NCBI GenBank assembly: GCA_902826095.1
Contig: CADEDN010000001.1
Coordinates: forward strand, 372,001-436,000
From: an uncultured Alphaproteobacteria bacterium
GTDB lineage: Bacteria; Pseudomonadota; Alphaproteobacteria; Caulobacterales; Parvularculaceae
Direction: 5' to 3'
Length of the DNA stretch: 64,000 bases
Shown here: positions 1 through 7,999 of the stretch, in pieces
How the letters are laid out: the number at the start of each line of letters is the position of its first letter
How positions within the stretch are numbered: position 1 is the stretch's first letter
Position numbers and translations under genes: made by a program
Notes under the pieces: generated by a model
The model's input: the letters and a program-made list of their open reading frames with translations, nothing else
Told to the model about the DNA's origin: nothing
The model's database searches: none

Positions 1-290
1 GCGCGGACGACGCGCCCGCCCATCGCTTCGGCGATCGCCTGCAGGCCGAGGCACACGCCGAAAACGGCGATGTTCCGCTCCGCCGCGAGGCGAATGATGT
101 CGACGCAGACGCCCGCATCCTTCGGCTCGCCAGGGCCCGGCGACAGAACGATGGCTGACGCGCCGCTGTCGACCGCCGCCTCGGCGCTCAAGGCGTCGTT
201 GCGGACGACGTCCACTCCTTCGCCAAGCCCGCCGATCAGATGGACGAGGTTCCAGGTGAAACTGTCATAATTGTCGATCAGGAGAATCAT
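1..290 (-). CDS. Anthranilate/aminodeoxychorismate synthase glutamine amidotransferase (TrpG/PabA), N-terminal part
   Basis: Class I glutamine amidotransferase subunit, which releases ammonia from glutamine for anthranilate (tryptophan) or aminodeoxychorismate (folate) synthesis. The reverse strand reads from ATG at 288-290 as MILLIDNYDSFTWNLVHL, the family's standard N-terminus. It continues through the SPGPGEP oxyanion strand to GVCLGLQAI, which carries the nucleophilic cysteine, and is then cut by the window edge after about 96 codons. The His-Glu of the triad would lie outside. TrpG and PabA cannot be told apart from this piece; a neighbouring trpE or trpD beyond the edge would decide it. 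The 89 bp up to the divergent deacetylase presumably holds promoters for both. Confidence 0.93.
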   Translation of the reverse strand, partial: MILLIDNYDSFTWNLVHLIGGLGEGVDVVRNDALSAEAAVDSGASAIVLSPGPGEPKDAGVCVDIIRLAAERNIAVFGVCLGLQAIAEAMGGRVVR

Positions 291-379
291 TGCAGGCAGG
301 ATGCGTCAGAGGCGGCGCGCCGCACAATAGCCGGGCGCGCCTTAAGGCGGCCTGAACGGCCGGCCGCCGGGGAGAGCGT

Positions 380-1432
380 TTGTTGGATGACGCGGTGCGT
401 CAGGCGTTAATGGCGTCGCGGCCGCCGCCGCGGCGGCGTTCCGCCGCATTCGAAATATTGCCGCCGCTCGACCCGATCAGTCAGGCGCTGGAGCGGCGCG
501 CGCCAGGACTTTTCGGCGCGCTCGTCGCCGCAGCGCTCGGGACGGCGCTAGGCGTCGCCGGCGCGCTCGTTTCGGGCCGCGGCGCCGAGGCTGACGCTGC
601 TGCGGGACATCTGGCCAGCCTTGATCTGCGCGACGCGCCGCTGACCGCTGTCGACAATGTCGACGCCGGACGCTCTCAGCTGATCGCGGAAATCCTGACG
701 GCTGGCGAAGCGGAGCGGTTGCAGGTCGAACATGGCGGCCCGGCGACCATCAAGCCGAAACTCATCATCATCTTCGACGACATGGGCGTCGACCGCCGCG
801 CTTTCACCGAGGTGATGAAACTGCCGGGCCCGGTCACGCTGTCATTTCTGCCATACGGGCATGGCGTGCAGTCGCAGGTCGACGCCGCCCGCGCGCGCGG
901 CGACGACATTCTTCTGCATCTGCCGATGGAGCCGTCGGGGAACGCCGATCCCGGCCCGAAAAGCCTGCAATCCGGCATGAGCGCCGACCGTCTCTTTGAG
1001 ACGCTCGACTGGAATCTCGGACAGTTCGACGGCTATGTCGGAGTCAACAATCACATGGGATCGAAATTCACCCGCAACGAGCAGGCGATGAAGCGCGTTC
1101 TCGCCTCGCTCGACCAGCGCGGGCTCATTTTCATCGATTCGCTGACGACGGGCGGCAGCGTCGTCTCGAAAGCGGGCGAGGCGGTCGGCGCCGAAGTGTT
1201 TGTGCGCGACGTCTTCCTCGACGCCGAACCCGGACGCGACATCGTGCGCCGGCAGCTTGCGCTCGCGGAGGAAATCGCCGCGAAGACGGGCTATGCGATC
1301 GTCATCTGCCACCCGCGCGCGGAAACGCTCGACATGATCGGCCCGTGGCTGACGACAGCGCTCGCGCGCGGCTATGAGCTTGCGACGGTCTCATCGCTCC
1401 GTGATCTGACGATCGCGGGCGCGGCGCTTTGA
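380..1432 (+). CDS. Divergent polysaccharide deacetylase family protein
   Basis: 350 residues from a TTG start preceded by a GGGGAGAG ribosome site. A basic, proline-rich cytoplasmic N-terminus precedes one membrane segment at about residues 43-65 (ALVAAALGTALGVAGALVSG). The periplasmic domain from about residue 125 begins KPKLIIIFDDMGVD and has FLPYG, LLHLPMEP, NNHMGSKFT and a late ICHPRAETL, the pattern of the divergent polysaccharide deacetylases (DUF610/YibQ type). These resemble NodB-fold deacetylases with a conserved aspartate pair and HxxG-type histidine motifs. Family members are often encoded next to the CtpA protease and RppH, but here the neighbour is divL, convergent with a 20-bp gap. 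The substrate is not known; a cell-wall glycan is an inference. Confidence 0.85.
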   Translation: MLDDAVRQALMASRPPPRRRSAAFEILPPLDPISQALERRAPGLFGALVAAALGTALGVAGALVSGRGAEADAAAGHLASLDLRDAPLTAVDNVDAGRSQLIAEILTAGEAERLQVEHGGPATIKPKLIIIFDDMGVDRRAFTEVMKLPGPVTLSFLPYGHGVQSQVDAARARGDDILLHLPMEPSGNADPGPKSLQSGMSADRLFETLDWNLGQFDGYVGVNNHMGSKFTRNEQAMKRVLASLDQRGLIFIDSLTTGGSVVSKAGEAVGAEVFVRDVFLDAEPGRDIVRRQLALAEEIAAKTGYAIVICHPRAETLDMIGPWLTTALARGYELATVSSLRDLTIAGAAL

Positions 1433-1452
1433 GCGACCTTTATTGAAGCTGA

Positions 1453-4173
1453 TTACTCCGCCGCTTCCGCGCCCGGCGGGCGCTTGGCCTGGCGGCGGAC
1501 CGAGGGCTTGGCGGGGCCGGCGGCGGTCCCGTCCTTTTTCTTGTCGCGCGCGCCGGGCTTGGTGACGACGATATTGCCGCTGGAGGTCGACGGCGCCTCA
1601 AGGACGCGCGGTTCGGCCGGCAGGAAGCAGGTGACGCGCGTCCCTTCGCCGGGCGCCGATTCAAGCCGCACCCAGCCGCCATGGAGGCTGACAAGGCGCT
1701 GCACCAGCGACAGGCCTAGCCCCGCGCCCGCCGACGGGCCGCTTGATTCGAACGGATCGAACACGCGCGCCTGATCGTCCGGCGAGACGCCGCGGCCGGA
1801 ATCGGCGACATAGATACGGACGAGGCCCGGCGCGCGGTCGGCGCCGATCGTCACGGCGCCGCCGGCGCCCGTATAGGCGAAGGCGTTCGACAAAAGGTTG
1901 AACAGGATCTGCTTCAGCCGCCGCGGATCGGCCTTGATGATCCCGATGTCCTTGTCGCACTCGACCGCGAGCGTGACTTGCGTGTCTTCGGCCTTCAGCG
2001 CGGAATAGGTGGCGGCGTTGGTCAAGAGATCGCGGATGTCGACGTCGACCGCCTCGATCGTCATCTTGCCGGCGTCGATCGCCGCGAGATCGATGATGTC
2101 GGTGATGAGATCGCGCAGGAGATAGGACGCGGTGAGGATCGAGGCGACGTAGTCCTTCTGCCGGTCATTCAGAACGCCGAACATCTGCCCGTCGATCATC
2201 TCGGTGAAGCCGATAATCGTGTTGAGCGGCGTGCGAAGCTGATAGGAGACGTGATCGACGAATTTCGATTTCTGGCGGTCGATGTCTTCAAGCAGGGCGT
2301 TGCGCTGCTGCAGCTCTTTCTCGCGCTCGCGGCTGTCGGTGACGTCAAGGAAATAGAGAAGCGTCGCGCCGTCGGGGAGGGGCTCGGCGCCGAGCGCGAT
2401 CGTGCGGCCGTCTGAAAGCGTCAGGATCTCATCGCGGATCGGCATGCGGTCGTCCGGCGACATCGACGTCGCGCGCCGGCGGGCGAGCGCGAGCGCGTCG
2501 GCGCCGGAAGTCACGCGCTCCGTCATCGCGTTGATCGTCGGATCGACATGCGGCCGGCGCGCGAGCGCGCCTTCGTCAAGGCGCCACATGCGTTGGAACG
2601 CCGTGTTGGAGAGGCGCAGCTTCCCGTCGGCGCCGAAGACCGCGACGCCCTCCGACAGATTGTTCAAGGTCGCGCGCTGCACGTTGATCTGCGTGTTGAA
2701 GCGCGCTTCGAGCGACATTTCTTCAGTGATGTCGTCAAAGACGATGAGCGCGCCGCCGAGCGGATGGCGCGAACGCGAGACGCGCAAGGTCCGCCCGTCC
2801 GGCAGGTGCCAGACCTCGTCCGCCTCGCGGCCCGTCCGCTCGCCGCCGGGCCCCGCCATGCCTTCCGTATAAAGAGCAAGCTGGCGGCGTTTCCATCCCG
2901 CGTAGTCGGCCTGTTCGGGAAGCCGGCCCGCATGGCGCAGGCGGTCGAGAATTTCGCCATGGTTCGGGCGCTGGGCGATTTCGGCGTCTTCGAGCGCCCA
3001 GAGCTTCTGGAAAGCGGCGTTCGAGTAGACGAGATCCTGCGCCGCGCCGAACATCGCGACCGCGGTCGGAATCTGGTCGAGCGTCGCGCGGTTCGATTCA
3101 ATGTGCCGCGTCAGGTCCGCGCGCGTCTTTTCAAGCTCCGTCACGTCGAAGGCGAAACCAGCGATCGCGGCGTCGCCGGCGGCGTGGACCGGCGTTTCCG
3201 TCACCTTGAAGGCGCGGCGCGCGCCCTTGACGTTGAGGAGGACGCGGCCCTCGACCGCGCGGCGTTCGGCGCTCGCGCGTTCGGCGATCTTGCGCGCGGC
3301 GGGATCAAGCTCGATCTGGTCTTTGAGGACGACCGCCGCGCTCGACGCCTCGACTGCTTCGACATAGGCGGCGTTGACCCAGGCGAGCGCCAGATCGGCC
3401 GTCCGCCGCCAGGCGGGCGCCGGCGCGCGTTCAAGCTGCGCGAGCGCGCCGTGAAGATCGGCGGTCTTCTCGCGCACCTTGCCCATGATGCCGGTGTCTT
3501 CCGCCATGCGGACGGCGGGATCGGTCAGCCACAGCGCGACCTGGCCGCCGGCGACCCTTCCGTCGGCCTCGATCGCGCGGCCTTCATTCGTCATGACCGA
3601 GCCGGAAAACGCGATGCCGTGCTGGCGCAGCTCGCGCACCTTGTCCTTCAGCTTGCGGAAATCCTCGGGCGGCCCGTCATCTTCCAGCGGCAGATCGCCG
3701 AGCGTGTTCAAGAGGCGCGTCACCGGCGTCGCCGCCCGATCGTCGAGATCCTTCGCGAACGACATCAGCGAGGCGAGCGCGGCCGGCCCGCCGAGAATCT
3801 TCGGCGCGCCCCAGCCCTGCTCGATCGAATCATAATCATCCTCCCAGACGAGGACGAGGCCCGGATGCGCCGATAGAACCGCATCGGATTTTTCAAGCTG
3901 CGCCTCCATCTCGGCGAGCTTTTTCGTCCAGACGACGGAGGCGTTGCGCGAGGCGGCGGAGACGCGCAGCGCCCAGGCGATCGCCGCCACCGCGAGCGCG
4001 CCGACGGCGACAACGCCGAGGACGACCGGATCAAGCATCGGCGCCGCGGCGGCGGGGATGGCGGGCGCCTGCGCCAAGGCCGGCAGGGGAAGGAGCGCCG
4101 GCAGGGAGACAAGCGCCGACGAGAGGCCAAGCCGCCTCGCGATCGCCCGCCGGTCCGTCGCCGCAAGCCGCAT
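1453..4173 (-). CDS. divL: DivL-like PAS sensor pseudo-histidine kinase
   Basis: 906 residues: an N-terminal signal-anchor plus membrane segment (MLDPVVLGVVAVGALAVAAI), a long PAS-rich middle (about residues 85-620, including paired domains ending IVFDDITEE and LYFLDVTDS), a dimerisation helix and a HATPase domain with an intact N box (NLLSNAFAYT), G1 (DSGRG) and G2 (GAGLGLSLV). In the H box the usual phospho-accepting histidine is a tyrosine, residue 644 (VSYQLRTPL). That substitution defines Caulobacter DivL (Tyr550), which couples DivK to the CckA-CtrA cell-cycle relay as a non-classical kinase. Caulobacter DivL is shorter (769 aa). The gene ends 20 bp from the convergent deacetylase. An unrelated PAS kinase with the same substitution is the alternative. 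Confidence 0.78.
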   Translation of the reverse strand: MRLAATDRRAIARRLGLSSALVSLPALLPLPALAQAPAIPAAAAPMLDPVVLGVVAVGALAVAAIAWALRVSAASRNASVVWTKKLAEMEAQLEKSDAVLSAHPGLVLVWEDDYDSIEQGWGAPKILGGPAALASLMSFAKDLDDRAATPVTRLLNTLGDLPLEDDGPPEDFRKLKDKVRELRQHGIAFSGSVMTNEGRAIEADGRVAGGQVALWLTDPAVRMAEDTGIMGKVREKTADLHGALAQLERAPAPAWRRTADLALAWVNAAYVEAVEASSAAVVLKDQIELDPAARKIAERASAERRAVEGRVLLNVKGARRAFKVTETPVHAAGDAAIAGFAFDVTELEKTRADLTRHIESNRATLDQIPTAVAMFGAAQDLVYSNAAFQKLWALEDAEIAQRPNHGEILDRLRHAGRLPEQADYAGWKRRQLALYTEGMAGPGGERTGREADEVWHLPDGRTLRVSRSRHPLGGALIVFDDITEEMSLEARFNTQINVQRATLNNLSEGVAVFGADGKLRLSNTAFQRMWRLDEGALARRPHVDPTINAMTERVTSGADALALARRRATSMSPDDRMPIRDEILTLSDGRTIALGAEPLPDGATLLYFLDVTDSREREKELQQRNALLEDIDRQKSKFVDHVSYQLRTPLNTIIGFTEMIDGQMFGVLNDRQKDYVASILTASYLLRDLITDIIDLAAIDAGKMTIEAVDVDIRDLLTNAATYSALKAEDTQVTLAVECDKDIGIIKADPRRLKQILFNLLSNAFAYTGAGGAVTIGADRAPGLVRIYVADSGRGVSPDDQARVFDPFESSGPSAGAGLGLSLVQRLVSLHGGWVRLESAPGEGTRVTCFLPAEPRVLEAPSTSSGNIVVTKPGARDKKKDGTAAGPAKPSVRRQAKRPPGAEAAE

Positions 4174-4393
4174 TCCTAGCCCTCAAACTCCCGGCGCCGC
4201 CCGCCAAAAGACGGCCGGACGCCCACGATATCTGGTGATCCGCCGCGCCAAGACTCACAATATGTACCCTGTTCGATTCTGGAGGCTAGAGGCGCAGGCC
4301 CCCAATCGGCACGCCGGCCGCCTCAAATTTTCAACAGAATGGCGAAGAGGAGCGACCTCGGGCGCGAGAGCTACGCCCCCTTCGGCGAGCAAG

Positions 4394-4424
4394 GTAGGGT
4401 GCATTAAGCGCAGCGCAATGTACC
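4394..4424 (+). repeat. REP hairpin, left copy
   Basis: GTAGGGTGCATTAAG followed by GCGCAG and the return arm GCAATGTACC. Arms GGTGCATT (4398-4405) and AATGTACC (4417-4424) pair with one G-T wobble. It matches the right-hand copy at 4736-4768 in reverse complement and stands 43 bp before the RayT start. Confidence 0.8.
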
Positions 4425-4467
4425 GTCTGCTCTATCGGCGCAGCGCTGCGCCGGTTATTTTTGCGCG

Positions 4468-4734
4468 ATGTCGAATTACCGACGCCTGTTCATTCCCGGC
4501 GGAACGTTTTTCTTCACGGTGAACTTGCTTGACCGGCGCGCGAGGCTGTTGACGGAGAACATTGACGCGTTGCGCGCGGCCAATGGGTTGGTTGCTCGCG
4601 ACCATCCCTTCGAAACCGTCGCCACGCCGGAAGACTGGCCGCATTCGACATACCATGAGTGGAAAAAGGAATTCGGCCGGCCGATCAATGTTCCGCCCGG
4701 CGAATGGAAGCCCGTTCACCTCGGCGAGCGTTGA
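4468..4734 (+). pseudogene. REP-associated tyrosine transposase (RayT), internally deleted
   Basis: 88 codons from ATG (MSNYRRLFIPGGTFFFTVNL). The first 35 or so residues are the conserved N-terminus of IS200-like RayT transposases (YRR-PGGTFFFTV). The last 50 (NGLVARDHPFETVATPEDWPHST and following) are the C-terminal region that normally follows the catalytic tyrosine helix. The centre, which should carry the His-hydrophobic-His metal site (DHLH) and the YIHYNPVKHG-type tyrosine, is absent, and the family is normally about 150-180 residues. The frame remains open, so the deletion is in frame, but the product cannot catalyse transposition. The stop falls one base before the right REP hairpin. 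Confidence 0.82.
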
Positions 4735-4735
4735 A

Positions 4736-4768
4736 GGTGCATTGCGCCTTCGGCTTAATGCACCCTAC
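4736..4768 (-). repeat. REP hairpin, right copy
   Basis: GGTGCATTGCGCCTTCGGC then TTAATGCACCCTAC. The outer arms GGTGCATT (4736-4743) and AATGCACC (4757-4764) are perfect inverted repeats. Its reverse complement is the left copy plus two inserted bases in the loop. It begins immediately after the RayT stop codon. Confidence 0.82.
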
Positions 4769-4860
4769 TTGCTTCTGTTTTCGGCGCTCGAGTGAATTCG
4801 GCGAGCGCAAGGAAAATAGGGCGGCTTGAACGCGGCGTCGCCCGCAGCAATGAGGCGGGC

Positions 4861-4900
4861 CGGCGGCGCGGCGGCGGGCTAAAGCCCGCCCCGCCGCCGC
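4861..4900. repeat. GC-rich hairpin in the intergenic stretch before phaC
   Basis: GGCGGGC (4873-4879) and GCCCGCC (4884-4890) form a seven-pair stem with a TAAA loop, and the stem extends imperfectly into flanking GCGGCG/CGCCGC runs. No T-run follows, so it looks like a palindromic repeat rather than a terminator. Nothing coding is visible between the REP at 4768 and repeat A at about 5053. Confidence 0.45.
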
Positions 4901-5052
4901 GATTTCGGCGTTCACGGGCGCCGGAAATTCCCTGACCGATCGGTCGGCGAATGCAGCCGGTGCGGGAAAAATTCGCGTCGGGGGCGAGGCGAAACGCTCT
5001 ATGGTTAATGCGTAAGCGGATGAAATCGCGCGCTGCGGGAATTTGCGCGGCG

Positions 5053-5345
5053 GAATACATCCAAACCGGCTCTTGAAGGCGCGATCGAAATCCCCACCTC
5101 GAAGGGTGATTCCCTGCCGGGGCGGCGACGCGCCGGCGGCTCTTTGACAATCAGGACGGTCGCGGCGGTTCGGTTCCTTGAACTGTCCGTCGCACGGGCG
5201 AAGCGGCATTCATCACGCGATCCGCTTTGCAGGCGAGCAGCGCCCCGCGCCATGCGCGAGCGGCGAACGCGAAATTGCGCCCAATCGCCGACCGTTCGCG
5301 CAAGCACGCGCGGCGACAATCCGCGCATTCCGCATAATCCGCACA
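5053..5345 (+). repeat. Dispersed intergenic repeat, copy A
   Basis: This non-coding block aligns over about 290 bp, same strand, with the block at 27414-27690. Shared landmarks occur in the same order: ATACA-CCAAA, CTTGAA-GCGCGA, GAAAT-CC-A-C, CGGCTCTTTGACA, GCCCCGCG, GCGCGAGCGGCGA-CGCGAA, GACAATCC-GC. Both copies run up to the 3' end of a minus-strand gene (phaC here). No credible gene is visible in 4773-5539. Short minus-strand frames in both copies translate similarly, which more likely reflects shared descent than a protein. Divergence is substantial, so this is an old duplication or a family repeat. Confidence 0.6.
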
Positions 5346-5539
5346 AAAGCGCTGGACCCCGCGCAAATGCTGGACTCAAACAGAAGCGGGCCCGTCGGAT
5401 TGTCCGACGAATACGGAAAGTCCGGCGCGGGGGCGCCGGGCGAAAATACGGCGACCGGTCGTTCGCCGGGCGGCGCGCGAGAAGAATCGACCGGGCGCCG
5501 GGCGCCATCAAGGAACGGCGCCCGTCAGACCGGGGTTCC

Positions 5540-7453
5540 TTATCCCTTGACTTTCACGTAGCTCCCGGGCGCGTCCTCGATCGGCGCGAGATCGCCGTCG
5601 CCCGGATGGCGCGCTGGGACCTTGCCGGGCGACACCTTGTTGAGCCACGCCATCCAGTACGGCCACCACGAGCCCGGATGGCGCTTGGCGTCGGCCTTCC
5701 AGTCTTCAAGCGCGGCCGGAAGCGCTTCGTTCGTTGAGTGATGATATTTCTTCTTGTCGGGGTGATTGACGACGCCGGCGATGTGGCCGGAGCCGGCGAG
5801 CATGTAGGTGACGTCCGCCTTGTCTTTCGAGGCGAAGAGGCGCGCTGTTCTGTAGACGGAATTATGCGGCGCGATGTGGTCGGTCTCGCCCGCCTGCATG
5901 AAGATCGGAATATCGACGTCGCCGAGATCGAGACGCTCGCCGTCGATGACCATCTCGCCTTTGGCGAGGCGGTTATGCTGATAGAAGTCGCGCAGGTAAA
6001 AGAGATGGACGTTCTTCGGCATGCGCGTCGCGTCGGAGTTCCAGTAGAGGAGATCGAACTTCGCGGGGTCCTTGCCCTTCATGTAATTGTCGATGACGAA
6101 CGACCAGATAAGATCGTTTGAGCGCAGCATGTTGAAGGTCGTCGCCATCGCGCGGCCTTCGAGAACGCCGCCGGCGGCGTCCATCTGTTTTTCGATGGCG
6201 CCCAGCTGGTCGTCGTCGACGAAGAGAAGGAGATCGCCGGATTCCTTGAAGTCCGCCTGCGCGGTGAAGAACGTCGCCGACCGGATGCGCCGGTCGCCGC
6301 GTTTGGCCATCAGCGCGAGCGCCGTCGACAGCATCGTGCCGCCGATGCAATAGCCGATCGCGTCGACTTCCGATTCGCCGGTCGCGAGCTTCACCGCGCT
6401 GAGCGCCTCGAAGCATCCCTGTTTGATGTAATCTTCAAACGTCTTGTGGCGAAGCTCCGTACCCGGATTGACCCAGGAGACGACAAACACCGTGCGGCCC
6501 TGTTCGACCATCCAGCGGATGAAGGAATTCGTCGGCTGCAGGTCGAGGATGTAGAATTTGTTGATCCACGGCGGGAAGATCAGCAAGGGGCGCTTCGCCG
6601 CGGTCTCGGTCGCCGGATCATACTGGATCACCTGCATGATCTCGTTCTGGTAGACGACCTTGCCCGGCGTCGTTGCGATGTTGACGCCGAGCTTGAAGTG
6701 CTCAAGGTCCGCCTGCCGGATCGACAGCGAGCCGTCGCCGCGATCGAGATCCTCGAGCAGGTTCTTCATTCCCTTCAGAATGTTTTCGCCCTTGCTCGCG
6801 ATCGTCATTTCGACGACTTCGGGATTGAGCACCGGGAAATTTGTCGGCGCCAGCGCATCAAGAAATTGCTGGGTGTAGAATTCGGCCTTCTTCTTCTCGT
6901 GCTCGTCCATGCCGTCGAGTTCATGAACGGTCGTCTTCAGCCACTTGGCGTAGGTGAGGTAGGACTGTTTCACGAAGTCGAGCATCGGGTTTTCGCGCCA
7001 GGCGGGATGCTGGAAGCGCTTGTCGCCGGGTTCGGGTTCGATCGCGGGTCTTACTTCCTCGCCGGTCATCCGCCGGCTCATCGTCGCCATCAGCCGCGCG
7101 TAATCGCCCCACAAATTGAACTGACGCTGCATGACGGTGCCGGGATCGGCCGCCATCGCCGTCACCATTTCCTGATAGGCCTCGCCGACATTCAGGGGAT
7201 CGGCGGATTTCGGCGTCGTCGCCATTTTCATCGCATCCGCGTTCTTGACGAAGAATTCGCGCACGACTTGTTGGCCGTGTCCGGTGACGTCGGCGATATA
7301 TTCGGAAAGAGCGTCAAAATCCTCGATCAGCGGCTTGCCGTCATCCGGCGTCGCCGCTCCTTTGGCTTCGGATTCGGCCGCCGGTTTGGGCTTGTCTGCG
7401 GCCTTTTTGCGCGGGCGTTTGGCGGGTTCGCGCGGCGTCTCGGCTTGCGTCAT
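5540..7453 (-). CDS. phaC: Class I poly(3-hydroxyalkanoate) synthase
   Basis: 637 residues. It polymerises 3-hydroxyacyl-CoA to PHA on cytoplasmic granules. An Ala/Lys-rich N-terminal tail of about 45 residues precedes the PhaC N-terminal domain (about 60-230) and the alpha/beta-hydrolase core. The lipase-like box is GYCIGGT with nucleophile Cys369. The conserved Asp (MQAGETDHIAP) and His (GSGHIAGVVNH) of the triad follow, as do the diagnostic WINKFYILDL and SWVNPG stretches. Length fits class I (about 560-640), which needs no PhaE or PhaR subunit. It is divergent from a lipoprotein gene 49 bp away. No phaA, phaB or phasin is next to it. Confidence 0.96.
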   Translation of the reverse strand: MTQAETPREPAKRPRKKAADKPKPAAESEAKGAATPDDGKPLIEDFDALSEYIADVTGHGQQVVREFFVKNADAMKMATTPKSADPLNVGEAYQEMVTAMAADPGTVMQRQFNLWGDYARLMATMSRRMTGEEVRPAIEPEPGDKRFQHPAWRENPMLDFVKQSYLTYAKWLKTTVHELDGMDEHEKKKAEFYTQQFLDALAPTNFPVLNPEVVEMTIASKGENILKGMKNLLEDLDRGDGSLSIRQADLEHFKLGVNIATTPGKVVYQNEIMQVIQYDPATETAAKRPLLIFPPWINKFYILDLQPTNSFIRWMVEQGRTVFVVSWVNPGTELRHKTFEDYIKQGCFEALSAVKLATGESEVDAIGYCIGGTMLSTALALMAKRGDRRIRSATFFTAQADFKESGDLLLFVDDDQLGAIEKQMDAAGGVLEGRAMATTFNMLRSNDLIWSFVIDNYMKGKDPAKFDLLYWNSDATRMPKNVHLFYLRDFYQHNRLAKGEMVIDGERLDLGDVDIPIFMQAGETDHIAPHNSVYRTARLFASKDKADVTYMLAGSGHIAGVVNHPDKKKYHHSTNEALPAALEDWKADAKRHPGSWWPYWMAWLNKVSPGKVPARHPGDGDLAPIEDAPGSYVKVKG

Positions 7454-7502
7454 GGGGTCGGTTCGCGGTTATGTGATGGAAGTGACCTTATAGGGCGGCG
7501 GT

Positions 7503-7934
7503 GTGACGGGCAAAGCTTATCTTCTGGCGCTGGCGGCGCTGGCGGCGACGGGGTGTTCGGGCGGCCTGAAGCGCTTTGCGCCGCCCGGCATCGTCAAATA
7601 TGAAGAGCTTGCCAAAGACCAGCCGGTCAATCCAGCGATCGAAAAGCGCGTCGCCGAACGCGCGGAAGAAGGCGGCGGCGGGTTTCCCAACCTCTCCGAA
7701 CAGCCGCTGACGACGCCCGAAGGCATCGCAAAGCCCGAGCGCGCCGCGATGGAAGAAGCGCTGCTCGCCGAACGCGACGTTCTGGACGCCGCGGTCGCGG
7801 CTGACCGGGAACTGGCGGCGGCGGAACGCGACGCGGCGCTTGAAGAAGCCCGCGACGCGCTGAGCGAGGCCGTCGCCAAGGAAGACGCTCTGGCGCGCCG
7901 CGAGCGCGGCCTTCCGCTTCGCGACGCGGAATAA
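7503..7934 (+). CDS. Small lipoprotein, Ala/Glu-rich
   Basis: 143 residues from GTG. A signal peptide ends in the lipobox AATGC-S at about residues 14-18, so the mature protein should be lipid-anchored in the envelope. The rest is charged and helical: a segment KRFAPPGIVKYEELAKDQPVNP, then a run of Glu/Ala heptad-like sequence (EEALLAERDVLDAAVAADRELAAAERDAALEEA) suggesting a short coiled coil. It is divergently arranged with phaC and convergent with the glycoside hydrolase that ends at 8000. I do not recognise a named family. Confidence 0.72.
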   Translation: MTGKAYLLALAALAATGCSGGLKRFAPPGIVKYEELAKDQPVNPAIEKRVAERAEEGGGGFPNLSEQPLTTPEGIAKPERAAMEEALLAERDVLDAAVAADRELAAAERDAALEEARDALSEAVAKEDALARRERGLPLRDAE

Positions 7935-7999
7935 CAAGCGGATTGGCAATAGCGTCGCCCGAGGAATTCTATCGCATCAAGCGACTGGCGCCCGATGTT

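Larger units (their letters stand above)
4389..4772 (+). mobile_element. REP-flanked remnant of a REP-associated (RayT) transposase unit
   Basis: A short RayT reading frame is bracketed by two REP hairpins in opposite orientation. The 15-bp sequence GTAGGGTGCATTAAG at 4394-4408 recurs exactly as its reverse complement at 4754-4768, and outer flanks GCAAG(G) and CTTGC extend the match with one indel. This is the usual REP-RayT-REP arrangement. Because the transposase is internally deleted, this copy should be non-autonomous. It lies between divL and a non-coding stretch upstream of the phaC 3' end. Confidence 0.8.

Noticed and set aside
2548..3876. Long plus-strand open frame of 442 codons opposite divL
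   Set aside because: Shadow of the kinase gene in GC-rich DNA: Arg-rich composition and no domain, while the minus strand has clear PAS and HATPase motifs.
4934..4945. Perfect palindrome GACCGATCGGTC, resembling some TetR-family sites
   Set aside because: It is not next to any promoter of a supported gene, and a 12-base palindrome alone is weak in GC-rich DNA.
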